A stretch of DNA of 64,000 bases. It comes from Acanthochromis polyacanthus (taxonomy: Eukaryota; Chordata; Actinopteri; Pomacentridae). Below are positions 12,101 to 24,793 of this stretch, piece after piece (position 1 is the stretch's first letter; the number at the start of each line of letters is the position of its first letter). Location: NCBI RefSeq assembly GCF_021347895.1, contig NC_067118.1, positions 41,473,255 to 41,537,254 on the forward strand, given 5' to 3'. The position numbers were made by a program, and so were the translations under genes. The notes under the pieces are model-generated. The model did not search any database. It had not been told where the DNA came from and was given only the letters and a program-made list of their open reading frames with translations.

Positions 12101-14850
12101 TCACATGGCTTTTTTATTTGGTCCTGTTTAATAAAAATGACGGAATGATGGAAAAAAATGACGTTCTGTCGTCAGAGTTTAAGGCATTTAAGTTTTAAAT
12201 ATTTAAATCTACAAGGATTAAGTAAATGTTATTATGATATAAAGTGGGATTATAATCTTTCACACATTATCACACGTGTTTTTTCCTCTTCATGTACAGT
12301 TTTTTTTTCATTTAAATGCTCCTGTTCTTGAAGTTTATTTTTTTTAAAATCTTTCCTATACTCTGCATTCACAGGAAACACAATTCTAGTATTGCCAGCC
12401 TTTGTTTCAGAAACTTGAACCGTCTCCATGTAGTATTTTGAGAGTAGAAACCCTGCAAGCTGCAAGGCTGTGACAGACTGTGGAAGGACTGATGTGCATT
12501 AGTGTTCTCAGCCTGTAAGCAGGAGGCTGCAAGGAAACTGTGTGTTTGGGAGGAATCCAAGATCCATACAGTACAGCACCGCACATCGCCAGCCAAGTTC
12601 GCTGAAGACCAGAGGATAAAGCAAAAAGTACAATGTTATGATGTAAGCCGTCAAACCTTCAAAATAACAGTGCCAACTATGATTTCCTGAGATTTCCCAG
12701 AATTTTTTTTTCTCGAGCTGCTGTTAGTAAACGTCACTGCATCGTCAGGAAAGCTGTGTTTTTCCCCTTTTTGGGCCGCTAGCTGTTGTGGAAAAAGGTT
12801 CCTGCTCCAAGTGGTCAAATAACTGCAGCTTTTTCAGCTTCTGTGTACAGCCCGCCTGCTGAGATGTAAGCAAGGGCCCAGACGAAACCAAACAAAACAA
12901 CAGTAAGCAGGCTCAACAGACTTGATTGCCTATGCAGAGTCTGAGTAAGTGCAACAATGTTCTCTCCAAAACATGATGTGCATGTTAAGGAGAAACATTT
13001 CTCCCCAGTGTGATCACTGCATTAGAAATCCCCCTCACCTTAATATTTACCGAATATGTTTGGACATTTTTCATTGTAATGTTGAACATTTCTCCAAAAT
13101 GTGCAGTTGTTAAAAAGATTATGGAAGATTGCTTGTACTGATTATGGATTTGTGGTAATATCATAATATCGCATATGCTACAATACATTTCACCTTGTAA
13201 ACATTTTCCCCTGGAGAATGTGCCAGGATCAATCCTCTGCGACCACCACGGAAAAGATTTCGCTTGTGAGATGTCATGGGGAAAGCGACCAGAACACCTA
13301 TCTGTTACCTTTTACAAAGAGAACCAGAGTTCCTCCTAACTGAACAAATGGACCTGTCTTGTGTGAGAGGGGGACAAAGGCATTCTCACTTTCAACACTC
13401 TCGTCACTGCAGCCCCAGCCTCGGCTGCTGGCTAAAGACCAGTAAAACCGTTCAAATGTTTCCTCCACCCCAGAGTCTGGGCTAGTTCCCCTTAATCTCG
13501 CACTAGTTGAGACCTCAAGAGTCTGTCACCTTTCCTGTCACGCTCGGCTGCCTGCAGCCCATTGGCCGGCAGCAGATTTATTTCTCCCTGTCAGGGCCAA
13601 TAGCGTGGCAGTGTGGCTCAGCCCACTGTTTAGTTACAGTGACAAACATGCTGATTAGAGAGGCCCCGATGATGGATGGCTTCTCGCCGGAGAGCGGTCC
13701 AAGTTTTTAGCGGGTCATAATGGGCGTGACACTGCACAGCCCCTCTCGCTCTTTCTCTCTTTCTTTCTGTCCTGTCCTGGCGGGTAGACCCCTCCCCCAC
13801 AGGTCACACTCAAAAGGTCAGGAGCTAACGGGCCGGCCTTTGCTTATTGCCGCCATATCAAAATGACCCTGTTTGGAGTCATATTTGTAGACACTCCATC
13901 ATCATCACGGCCAGTGCGACACCTCTATTCCCTCCTTCCCCGTGGCCTTTTTCTCCTGTGACCACAAGCTCCCACACGGGTAAATAGGAGGGTAAGCAAC
14001 CCTGTTGGCTTATTTAAACTGCCCAGCCCTCTCACTCACTCCTGTGCAGCAGAGACGCTCATGTGCACAATGCACACAAACACCCACTCTTTCTCCTTAA
14101 TGCAGGCTTTTCTTATAGTCCTCTATTGAATTTATTTTCCACCAATTGGACTGAGCATGTAGCTTGCAGAGTGTGTCGAGGACTGTTTGATATTGAGTTA
14201 TGCTTGAGAGACTATTCTATCTAGAAATATAGGTCTACCATTTAATGCTGTCTGAGGTCTGCAGCACTCAGACCTCTGCTGGAAGCCTGCGCCACTAAAA
14301 CCTCTGGCATGATTTCAGCAAAGAATATTTCAGCTGACCTTGACATTGAGGCCAAGTTTCTTTCACTCTCCGCTACCTGGCTTTCACGTGTACATATTGC
14401 ATTTATATATCTACTTTAGTGTCGGTTTCTGCAATGTTCTTGCACCGTCTTTCTCTTTGCCTCAGTGTAAGCAGCTGCTGAAAGGTTTTGGGTGTCTTTA
14501 AAGCAAAGGGAGATCTTTGTTTTGGATTTGTTTAGACAGACATAATTCATCTAGAAAATACAATGCACCTATCAGGTAGTACTACGATCAAACTGTATCA
14601 AAATACAATTCTGCCAAGTGTTGTCAAATCGTCAATACGTAGCAAATCCTTTGTTCTAAATCTGCACCTTCAGTAAGACATAATGCGAGCCAGCATGTTG
14701 GTTTCTAGAAGAGTTGCTGCATACCTTTGAATGCAAAGGTCCAGATGTTTCACCAGTCAAATCCAAGGAGATGGTCTCTGGCTTAGCCCTGTGGAGTGCG
14801 GGTCCTAGGGGCCACTTTTTCCAACGTCAGGATGTTGTGCCCGGAGGCGC

Positions 14851-14852
<2 letters not shown>
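9145..14852. other. Unique noncoding DNA with conserved-looking tracts
   Basis: No exon recognised. Poly-T runs lie at 10243-10258 and 11171-11186. The tract 11560-11760 and the tract 13540-13890 (which has inverted CCAAT-type boxes ATTGG and CCAAT and the word CATATCAAAATGACCC) look less degenerate than their surroundings and could be conserved noncoding elements. That is only an impression without an alignment. 13730-13800 is pyrimidine-rich. Confidence 0.45.
11811..11828 (+). repeat. (CAG)5-CAA trinucleotide run
   Basis: Short CAG run in noncoding context. There is no open frame with gene-like flanks, so it is unlikely to be a coding polyglutamine tract. Confidence 0.85.

Positions 14853-14929
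<77 letters not shown>
14853..14929 (+). repeat. (TG)38 microsatellite
   Basis: Pure TG array of about 77 bp. It creates spurious Cys-Val frames. Confidence 0.97.
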
Positions 14930-14931
<2 letters not shown>

Positions 14932-16001
14932 CTGGGAAAGTGCCGAGCAGGACAGCACCTCATTTGTATTCTTTTCGAAACAGATGCTCCGCTGCATTAA
15001 TGACTTCTAACTAAAACATTCATAAAGTGTTATTGGATTTTTAGCAGCGGGGTTAAGAAGTTTGACCTTGGAGGTCCGAAAGGTTGCCAGCTCTTCTGTC
15101 TTGTTCCCTCCCTCCGTGCCTCCTCCCCTTTCTTCTTTCTCTCTGTTTGGACGCTCCGGTGACATCACAGCAGCTCCGCTTCAAATTGGATGCAGAGAGT
15201 GAGAAGTTCACCAGTAGCCCTGGGCAGTGAATATTTTTCCATTTATTTATGGGGTGTGGAGGAGAAGAATAAGGGGGGGGAAGAAGCAGGACATGCAGAC
15301 AAAAAGGGGGCAGAATACATTAAAGGTTAAGTAATAAGTAATCAAAACAGTACCTTCTGTGTGTATGCATACTCCACTCAATCTCATGCTTAAGTGAGCC
15401 ATAGCTGAGCTTGCGTCGAATCCCCTTCAGACACCTGGCCATTTTGATGAATAAATAAAAGAGGTGGAGTAAATGTGGGAGTTGCATGGCAAAGTAAAAG
15501 AACAGCCTTGGCTTGAGCCTTGCTTGTTGTATCATAGCGTAAAGTGTAAGCAGCATATTAGCCTCACTGATGTAGTAACTGTTGGACAGCCTGGCATGGT
15601 GAACGATCAGGTTAAACGCATGACGCCGATTGCTGTGACTGTCTGTAGTGCAAAAGTTGAGAAACTGTTGCACGTTACGCTCGTTGTTTTGTACGCATAT
15701 GATCATCCTCCAGTCATAATGGAATCTGGACCTTATTACTACAGTGTTTTTTTAATGTATTTGAATAAAAATGGAATCTCAGGGCGGCTGTCACTCCCAT
15801 GTCCCCGGTTCTGGCTTTGTACATACTAGTGGTTGTTATCGGTCTTATTTTTAATCCTCATTACCTCCACTGTATGTTTGTGGTCAGAGGAAAGCTGAAG
15901 CGAGGCACCGTCACAGTTTTCCTCCTTCAGTTAATAGACCAGTATGAGTCACCTCATTCCTCTACCCGTCCCGCTGCTGACTGAAGAGCGTGTGTGGTTG
16001 A

Positions 16002-16027
16002 TGTGTGTGTGTGTGTGTGTGTGTGTG
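16002..16027 (+). repeat. (TG)n microsatellite
   Basis: Thirteen TG units, pure. Confidence 0.95.
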
Positions 16028-18370
16028 CGCATCCATGCAGTGGTGAAAGAGGCCTGCAAAGAAATCCAGGAAATCCTAGGCTCTGGTCCCATTTCTTTAA
16101 AGGATATGTGTGTTTTCTGCCTGTCCTGTGTGTGCTGTGGACTTACGTTGGTGGCTCTCGGCCTGCAGAAAAGGCCATGTAGAGAGAAGCTCATACTCAA
16201 ACAATCATTTGCACAACGTGTGTCGCGTTACACAGCCTGTGCTCTCTGAGTGAAGCTCACACTCTTGTAGCAGTTGTGGTTCTAATCAACAGATCATTCC
16301 TGATATTAACACCACACCTTCAAAAGGAATTGCGGTTGCGTTGAATGAAGAAGGCTTCGGTTCGGCTTGCGCTGCGGCATCTACGAGTGTTTCGTATTTG
16401 CTCACCTTTCACGACCTCTCCAGAATAATATCTGGTGAAATGTGTTGGTCACTGGATTGGTAAATCAGTCTGAGAGGCCGCACCCCTCGGAACACAGCGA
16501 GTGTAATCTAGTGAGAGAGAAACTGTTAAGCCACCATGAAATAGAGGTTGGGGTTTTGATGCCAGGCTCAGTTTGTCTCGTTACCCCGCCAAACCATCTG
16601 TGCAGACCAGAGGGAAACCCAGAACAGTATTTGCTCTATACCCATCCATCTTTAACTAAACCGACCAACCGGGAGAAACCTACCAGTGGGACCCACAGAC
16701 TGAGCTGAAATGCTAAACAATGAAAAAGCCAGTTTCAGTCGATGCTCTCTGCAGATATGAATGGTGTGGCGTTTCCAGGGAGACAAAATATTTTTGACAT
16801 TATGCAGTTGTTGCGCTGTGTTTTCCTGGTGGATTCCTGCTGGAGCGGATCTCTATTATATTCCTGAAGAGATCTAACCCAGAGACTGCTCATTAAACTG
16901 GCCACCCATGCAATAAACATATTAAATAAACCACAGATTAGAAAGGGCTGCTTTTTTGTTTTACCGGTCTCTCGGCAAAGAAATTACGCTGCCCGGTTTG
17001 AGATGGATTTGATGGCTCTTAATAGTGTCTGCCTCTTTTTAATAATGCCCGGTCTACAATGCTAGACCATGCTTTATTGGTCTGTTTGAGTCCGAGCACA
17101 GAACCATTAGCAGGGGCCAAAATGGCCCATAAAAGTTGGGCCAAGTCTAATTATGTGCGAGCCTTATAATGTAAAGTATTTTGGAATGCGTCAACGTTGT
17201 TTTTTTGTTGATATCTAGCCGACATTCTTCACGGCAATTAACATAAAACAGTCAACAACTGGTCAGGCACTCTTGAATTTTCTCCTTCAAAGACCTACAC
17301 TGATGACTGGCCTCACCCTAATTTTTAATTCCTAATGGTCCGAGTTTCAACACAGGGGGGCATTCTTCACCGGGCTTTCCTGCTCAAGGTGGTGAACTTT
17401 ATTTCACTTACATGCTTGGATGTGGAATGATTAGCATAATTGTCCCATGCTCACATATGGCTCGTATCGACAGCGTAGCAGAACTGCGTATCAAAGAGGA
17501 CTCCATAATCACCGTAATTACAATTGAGGATGCAATTACTGATATTATTGCCTTATTAGTGCTGATTTTGTTTTGCGCACTAACCAAAGCTGAACAAAGA
17601 GAAGCGAAATGGAAGGAGTTGTGCTGTATGTGAGCATGATACTTATTTAACTGCTTGCCCTGGTGGCGTTAATTCTTAACCTCCGCTGACACAGCTTCCC
17701 TGGCCCCTTCCTCAGGGTTAATATCTTTAATAAAAGTTAATATGTGGAAAAGCTAACACTTTCCTGGTCTGTCCCACCAGAGTGAATTAGACTTCTCACT
17801 GGACTCGGCCTCTCTCTGCGTCTTTTTTCTCCGTGTGACATGTGAGTACCAGTAAATTGCTTTCTTATGCTGCGGGTTCATTCTGCAGGCTGCTCCGGGT
17901 TCTGTCTGTGCTGCTTTGATTAAAATCTCAGAGGTGCGACCTGGACTTGGGTGGAAGCTACGGTGAGATGTTCAGCGTGCCAACCTTCACACCACCCTAC
18001 TTTACCCATCGCCTTTCTTTCTTTGCGTCAGGCAGATTATTTTCTCAAATTTTTCAGACCTCTGTTTGCAGACCTTTTCATTAAAGCTCCATTTAGCATT
18101 TGGCAGATCTTTTGAGGTTTTCTCAGGTCTGTTAGACTGTGTGAATGCTCCTGCAAATAGCTTTTTTTTTTTCCTCCCTTTTATTGGGAGAATTTGAGAT
18201 GAGATGGTACGGTGCCATTTTTTGCACTCAGTCTCATTTCATTCACTCGGATGCCCTGAGGACGGTGTTCATGCATGCCTACGTGCATAATATGTAACAT
18301 GTTCTTTGTAAATGATAAAATGACACATATTTGCATGTATCGCAGTACAAAGGATTATTAAATTTGCTGC

Positions 18371-18391
18371 GTGTGTGTGTGTGTGTGTGTG
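18371..18391 (+). repeat. (GT)n microsatellite
   Basis: About ten GT units. Confidence 0.95.
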
Positions 18392-18732
18392 CAGACAGAT
18401 GTGCATGGGAGCATAAAGGCAGCATACCTTGCGTGCAGTCACAGTCAAGGCCTCGGGCCGTGTTTGCACTGGGTGACAATAACCCCTTTTATTCTGCTTC
18501 TGCCTTTACCAATGTTTTGATTTCTACTTAAAGTTTTATGTCAGTGCCCTCCCTCAAGGGTGCCATTACCTTGTATGCTAATAGAGCTATGCATATTCTA
18601 TTACTGCTGTCAGGGCAAGATAAGGGACACATTCAGCAAAGGAGCACTTAGGGGCCAATGAACCCAGCGAGGGGTCCTGCTGCTCCTGCATTATCAGTCA
18701 TCTTCACATCTGAATGGAGCTGGCTTATGGGC

Positions 18733-18785
18733 CTTCTCTTCTCTCTCTCTCCCTCCCTCTCTCTCTCTCTCTCACTCTCTCTCTG
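18733..18785 (+). repeat. (CT)n-rich tract
   Basis: Imperfect CT/CCCT run followed by CTGCAG. It resembles a polypyrimidine tract and acceptor, but the sequence after it (TAATGACTAAGG) has early stops in two frames and no exon character. Confidence 0.85.
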
Positions 18786-20202
18786 CAGTAATGACTAAGG
18801 ACTCTCTTCTGTAATAATCAGTCACTGGGAAAGCGCCCGATCCCTATCTTGCACACACTCAGGACACAGACGGCCACGTGCACGCTCAGATACACACAGA
18901 CACAGCGAAACCATGCACAGCTGCAGGCTCAATCTAAAGCGACCACAAAGAATTCAAGAGCAGGGCAATAACACTAACACTGTCACACAGAGACAAACAT
19001 GTCTCATTTGGGGTCAGTTTGGATGGGGCTAAGTAGGTCTTTATTTTCAGACTGACTGAAGTCTTCTCTCCCGCATAATGGTAATGAAGCCATATGGTAT
19101 GTGGAATTGGATTACTAACAAATGTTCCATACCACCGTCTTACCCTGGCCTTTTTTTTTCTTCTCTCCCTTCTCAACCCCCCTCCTCTCTCGCTCTATCT
19201 CCCACTCTCTTGCTTTCCCCTCCTCTCCCCTGTGTCGCTGTCCCCCAATAAAGCAGCCATTTCAAATTGGAACAGCATGTTGTCTAGGAGTGCGCACCTC
19301 ATTTATAAGATTAAATTAAAAGTCGGCCATGCTCGGATGGCATTTTGTGATGATGAGGAGGAGGAGGAGGGGAGGATGTGGAAGGAGGGAACCTTTTCAG
19401 CTGCACACAATCATCTTCCTGTCATGTGATTTGCTGGTTCCTGGTGGTGACACCTTCTTCCTGTCACCTGTTATGATGTGTCAAATGCCACACCTAAGAC
19501 CCTAAGCTAATGTGTCCCGGGTTATGAGCCCTTGCATTTTATCTTAGCTTAACCATGCTTTTTGAAATGTTATGGAAGCCCTTTTTAACATGCGTTGTAA
19601 AGTAGCTAAACATGGCTGCAGGTTTGTGCCTCGTCACAGACACAGTGAAATGATATATCACACTATGAGCTAAAAGGGCCTCGCAAATTATGCTCTATAA
19701 ATGGAAGAAAATCTCATTTTGTTCTCTACCTTGAAACAGATGAACTTTTATTGAAAACGTGGAAGCGATTAGTTTAAGGGGCGTCTTTTAGTGTAATTCC
19801 CAAATGAAACGAGCAGGCCCTGTATTTATGAAGCCCGTAGCACAAAGGAGGGAGCTCTTAATGAGGCAATTAAGCTGAGGGGTCGAGAGACTTTGATCTA
19901 GAGCGCAGTGATTTTTACAAAAACATCGCGCAGTGATAGATACTCATAACTCAGGGGCCTTAATTGTGCTTAATTTGTTTGGAATAGGAATGTGCTTTCA
20001 ATTAGAGTGTGGATTTGGGCCTGTGTGTTTAAAGGAGGCTGTCAGGGAAAATTAAGAAGCAGTTTGGTTCCTCTCCCGTGTTACTGTTTTTTATCATGGC
20101 CAGAGAGAGCGCCAGAGTCAGCAGATAGACGGATGAAGAGACCAAACAGAAGGTAGGGAGAGGTAATTAGGCAACAAAAACAGATCCCTCAGACGAGGCC
20201 AC

Positions 20203-20220
20203 GGATGGATGGATGGATGG
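20203..20220 (+). repeat. (GGAT)n short tandem repeat
   Basis: Four to five GGAT units. Confidence 0.9.
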
Positions 20221-20609
20221 TTGAACAGGGGCAGATGAGGAAGCTATTACATTTCTCCTTTTAGCTCCGTGTCTGGCTCAGCAATAAACTCTTGAGGCTT
20301 TACTTGTTGGTTTGCCACTTGCATTATATTGTATTTTAATTATACCACTATGCAACATGGTAAGAATAGAGGAATACATAGAATTACAGTAGTATTTGGC
20401 ACATAGTACATGTTTTCATAAACACTAGTTTCTATGGCATGACATTTAATATGAAAAAATGCCCATTTCTCATTTTTACTTCACATCATTTTCTCATTTA
20501 ACAGGACTAAACTGTCTGACATTTACTTGAACCAACATTTTTTTTTTTATCTTTATTGATTAGCAAAAAGGAAGTACACTTTCTTTTTTAAAGGATTTAG
20601 TTGCTCAAA

Positions 20610-21158
20610 ATAACATAAGTCAGACACAAAAAGACAAAAATACGAGACAAAAATGACAAAACTCGTACGTAAAATGACATAAATGAGACCCAAAATGAGA
20701 AAAAATGAGACAAACTACAAGAAAACAAAAAGACAAAAAAATCAGGCAAAAAAGTTACAAAGCACCAAAAAATGGACAAACGACAAAAATAAGATTTAAA
20801 AAATTACAGAAATGACACAAACAAGACCAAAAATGAAAAAGTGAGAAACACAGAAACAAAAAATAGACTAAACATCGATTAAAGCACAACAGAAAATGAC
20901 AAAAATAAGACAAAAAACACAAACGAGACAAAAAGGAAACACATAACAACAAGACAAAATATTACAAAAATGAGACACAAAATGACAAAAGAACAACGAA
21001 CAATCTCATGTTTTACTTTGATGAAAACAACGTGTTGTGGTCTACAAATTGTTTTAAATTCATAGTTTTACAAATTTGCAATTTGCAGTTAATGTCTTGG
21101 TCCATGAACCAGATGGAGGGCCGGTTTTGGCCCGCGGGCCGCATGTTTGACACCCCTG
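20610..21158 (+). mobile_element. GACAAAA-rich hAT element, copy 2, left half missing
   Basis: Homology to copy 1 begins near 20610, equivalent to about 4080 in copy 1, and runs through the GACAAAA-type array to the right terminus TTTGACACCCCTG at 21146-21158. The GC block GGCCCGCGGGCCGC before the end is intact. The left terminus and the first ~370 bp are absent. The right flank is CATTAGAA, and GATTAGCA at 20558-20565 is a possible but weak partner (6 of 8). It is either a left-truncated relic or an element with a deletion. Confidence 0.7.
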
Positions 21159-21166
21159 CATTAGAA

Positions 21167-21867
21167 CATACTGTATCGACCATGATGTGATGCTAGAATT
21201 ACCACAGTATGTAGATGATAGCATAATATTCTTATGTCTCCCTCAAAGAATATGTTCCGATACAACTAAACTGCATTTTCATTTAAGTTTTGGAAGAAAT
21301 GTATTTTCACCCTGAAAATGTAAGACTGTGATGTAGTAGAGGCTTCCAGTTTGAAGGAGCCACAAAATCGGCATAGGGACGTAAGAAGGGAGTATGGGGG
21401 CAGAAATCAGTAATATTACCTTCATCCAGGAGACCGTGGTTAACGTCCCATGTGAGACTATTATTCTTAGATTAAAGTTTCATTTTCACTCATTAGTTAC
21501 TTTCATTTGTCACTGGTTTGGTTAGGTTTAGACCACAAACTACGTGGTTAGGTTTAGGATTTTCATCCAGGCGAATCACGCTTAGATCCCTTAAGTCCCA
21601 TATCGTGCCCCTTCTCAGTGAATTAATGGAAGTGTCACATTTCTCCACAGTGTCTCTCAAAATACTGGAAAGATGGACTTTTTTTCTTCAAAGCTGTTTC
21701 AGTGTTTGCAAGTTTAAATGCAGCTGAACTGTTAACGTCCACACCCCCTTCAGGATGAAAACTCTCTCTTCCCGTGTGATTGACAGAGAAAAACAGTTAA
21801 CTGCACAGAAGCTGACACCTGGACTTTCACTTACTGGGATCACCTTTTTAGGCTGTCTGAAACATTG
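21167..21867. other. Unique noncoding DNA
   Basis: No gene or repeat recognised. The word GTGGTTAGGTTTAG recurs in variant form around 21515-21560 (GGTTTGGTTAGGTTTAG and GTGGTTAGGTTTAGG), a small local duplication. Confidence 0.5.
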
Positions 21868-22513
21868 TTAAGGTGGTAGTCTACCCTAATTTATTAAACA
21901 ACTTATTTTGTTCTAATTTCTAAACAATGCAACCAATCAACACAAAACTTGGCACAAAGAAAGATAGATTTAGTGGAAGTATTTTACATTTAGCTGAAGT
22001 CTGCCACATTTTATAGTTTCCATAGCAACAGATTTGGCGAGATACAAAAAATCTTGTGGAACAAATATCTTCAGAAGGAAAACAGCTATCAGCACCAAAT
22101 TTGGTGTGCTGACTCCTTATGTTATTATGTATGTTTTAAGTAGACAATTTTTCCTATTTTTGTATACTTGAATGATAACCATGAAAAGAGTCATTTTTTT
22201 TCTATTAGAGCAGAAATATTAGATGAAGTAAAATCTGTCTACTTAAACATACATAACAACATCAGGAGTCAGCACACCAAATTTGGTGCTGATAGCTATT
22301 TTCCTTCTGAAGATTTTTGTTCCACAAGATTTTTTCTATCTCACCAAATCTGTTGCTATGGAAACTATAAAATGTGGCAGACTTTAGCTAAATGTAAAAT
22401 GCTTCTACTAAATCTATCTTTCTTTGTGCAAAGTTTTGTGTTGATTGGTTGCATTGTTTAGAAATTATAACAAAATAAGTTGTTTAATAAATTAGGGTAG
22501 ACTACCACCTTAA
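21868..22513. mobile_element. 646-bp foldback element with TTAA ends
   Basis: Two arms of about 285 bp (21868-22155 and 22228-22513) are reverse complements with roughly 95% identity by eye, separated by a loop of about 70 nt. Each arm starts TTAAGGTGGTAGTCTACCC, so a TTAA lies at both ends; this suggests a TTAA-targeting transposon (piggyBac or Kolobok type). No transposase remains. A transcript across it would fold into a very long hairpin. The frame at 22168-22461 lies inside the palindrome and is not a gene. The SINE at 22514 begins at the next base. Confidence 0.8.
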
Positions 22514-22695
22514 GGATAGCTCATTGACGTCATCCCTGACTTTGGTATGGAAGATCGGTGGTTCAAGTCCTGGTCAGGTTGCAGATATCAGTGAGGACCC
22601 TTAGGAAAGTGTCTTAGTGCTGCCCTGCCTACCTGTCTTATGTTGTATCAGATGTACCTCGCTTTGGATAAAAGCATCTGCTAAATGACACTCTA
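22514..22695 (+). mobile_element. tRNA-derived SINE, teleost type
   Basis: An A-box-like TAGCTCATTG at 22516-22525 and a perfect B box GGTTCAAGTCC at 22560-22570 show a tRNA-like pol III head. The 3' part ends in GCTTTGGATAAAAGC and ATCTGCTAAATGAC, the tail typical of widespread fish SINEs mobilised by LINE machinery. The head abuts the foldback without a gap. No clean target duplication was seen. It is not a functional tRNA: the cloverleaf is degenerate. Confidence 0.75.
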
Positions 22696-24434
22696 ATTCC
22701 AGAATTCTGCCTCGTGACACAGTCTTTCGTGGTTCTCTGACTTAAAGTAAATCGTACAGTTGGAAGTTGGAAGAATAAGCTTGTTTTCTGTCCAAGTAGT
22801 TTATCTACTTGGGGATATTGAGATAACTAAATTGTTTACTAAAGGAAATGTTGTTACATAAATGACAGAAGTTACTGAATATGTTGGGAAGTTATGTCTC
22901 ATTACCAAACAGCAAGGAACACCCACGTAATTAAAGTGAAGCGATGTGAAACGAGTACTTTTAAATGCAATACCAGTCAGGGTCTCATGATGCCAAATAA
23001 ATGTGAGTTTTGAGCCTTCTCAAGTCTTGGAGCTCTCTCCACTGAGTGAATCCCGATCTCATTCTATCGCTTTCCGTCTTGGCCTGCTTTGCCTCTTCTG
23101 CAAACTGGAGTCTTTTGTTGGGCCCTAAACGAAGCACTCTTTTCCCCAACAAATGTCCTACCCGCTGGTAACAGAATTGCAGAGTAAAAGCGAGGTTTAT
23201 ACTGAATGCTGATGGTCTCTTTACTGTATAGTCATTACATAGTGCAATCAACATGTTGAAACAAAAAAATAGTTTATTCCCACTTTCAGTCTAATGCCAC
23301 CATCAGATGAGGAAAAAACACGTAATGTGGGGAGATATTCTGCGCATATTGATACCTTCTCTAATGAGTACCATGGAGTGACAGTTTCTCAGATCTACTC
23401 GGTCTAAAATCTAGCTTCAGTTTTTCCCCACATTCCTCACTAATGACTATGAATATCATTAATCTTCCATTATGTGCTTTAACTACTGTTCAGGTGCTGC
23501 AGTTTAGTGACTGGCAGCCTGTTTCCAACAAGTGTCAGCTAGTTAAGGAGATGAATGGGAATTCTCGCTTTAAATTATCTCTCTTGACCGTAATTATGTG
23601 TTTGCAAATCAGTGTGTGTCTGTGTGTGTGTGCACGCCTGAATGACTGACGGAGATGGAGAGAGAAAGGCGAGAGGCCGTTCAGTGCTGACAGGCAGATG
23701 GTCTCTCTCGCTGTCTCCCGAGGTCTTCCACTTCACACCCCATTACACCCGCCTCCTCCTATCAGCCTGTTGTCTGTCATTCAGTGTGCTCTAACATCCA
23801 CTCCCTCTCGCTCTCTTTGCCTTTCTTTCCTTCTCCTGCTCTCACTCGGGATCTCTCTCATCCCTCCATGCTTGTCTAGCTTTGTTGGCTGCATGTCAAG
23901 TGTCAGGTGCAATCCCGACTGACTGATCTGCTGTGGCATGTGCGTGGGTGTAAAACCAGTAAAGTGATGTCCCCTCGCTCCCTCCCTTTTCTCCCACATC
24001 CCTCCCTCTGTCCCCGGAGCTGTCTGCATTGGTAAAGCTCCTGCTTATTCGTAGAGGGGCCAGCAGGCCCTCGGCGGTCTCCAAGGAGCTGTTAGGGTGA
24101 AATCCCTCCAGCAAAGACACTTGGCAGCTATTTGCAGCCACTAGGGACGGAGCCTCTGCTGATCCCACTGTTGTCCCACCACCATCGGTGACTAGCAGGC
24201 CGTCTCAAAGGCACCCGTGGGTTGCAGCCTCCGTTGACTAGAATGCCAGGCTGAATCTGGCAGTGTTTGAGTGAATGACTTGCTAATTCAGGGCTCACGG
24301 CATGCTAAAGGCCAGAAAGCCTGCACTGAAAACCAAATATGCTACTTACTATTATGTCCAGAGTCACTTTAACTTCTAAGTACTGTCGTAGAAGTAGAAA
24401 ATGAAATGTGCTGAATTTGAGAAGCTGATACACA
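22696..24434. other. Unique noncoding DNA, partly pyrimidine-rich
   Basis: No exon recognised. 23700-24030 is strongly pyrimidine-rich. A short TGTGTG run lies near 23610-23630. Confidence 0.5.
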
Positions 24435-24793
24435 TACACTACCATTCCAAAGTTTGGGGTCACTTAAAATGCCTTCATTTTTGAAAGAAAGTCAGTTGTT
24501 GGCAATGAAGATAACATTAAATGAATGATAAATCCAGTGTAGACATCGTTAATGTGGTAAATGACTATTCTAGCTGGAATCGGCAGATTTTAATGGAATA
24601 TCTCCATAGGGGTACAGAGGAACATTTCCAGCAACCATCACTCCTGTGTTCTAATGCTACATTGTGTTAGCTAATGGTGTTGAAAGGCTCATTGATGATT
24701 AGAAAAACTTTGTGCAGTTATGTTAGCACACGTGAGTTTTCCTGGAAAACATGAAATTGTCAAGGTGACCCCAGACTTTTGAACAGTAGTGTA
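24435..24793. mobile_element. Tc1/mariner MITE
   Basis: About 359 bp, with inverted ends TACACTACCATTCCAAAG on the left and, read in reverse, TACACTACTGTTCAAAAG on the right, followed by TYTGGGGTCAC. The terminal TA on each side is the target dinucleotide. The ends are those of an abundant Tc1-derived miniature family in fish. No transposase is present. Confidence 0.9.

Larger units (their letters stand above)
14930..20609. other. Unique noncoding DNA with homeodomain-motif-rich tracts
   Basis: No exon recognised. 17030-17300 and 17410-17640 hold many TAAT/ATTA cores; 17500-17580 alone has about six. 19250-19340 and 19790-20060 have a similar character. The 73-codon ATG frame at 17412-17633 matches no family I know and is probably chance. 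19140-19250 is pyrimidine-rich. Confidence 0.45.

Noticed and set aside
17412..17633. 73-codon ATG frame with a hydrophobic stretch (IIALLVLILFCAL)
   Set aside because: Single frame with no splice or start context, AT-rich and full of ATTA words; more likely a noncoding tract.
18733..18800. CT tract plus CTGCAG as an exon acceptor
   Set aside because: The sequence after it has early stops and no donor that would give a coherent exon.
22514..22600. Functional tRNA gene
   Set aside because: A and B boxes are present, but the stems do not form a sound cloverleaf and the sequence continues into a SINE body with a fish SINE tail.
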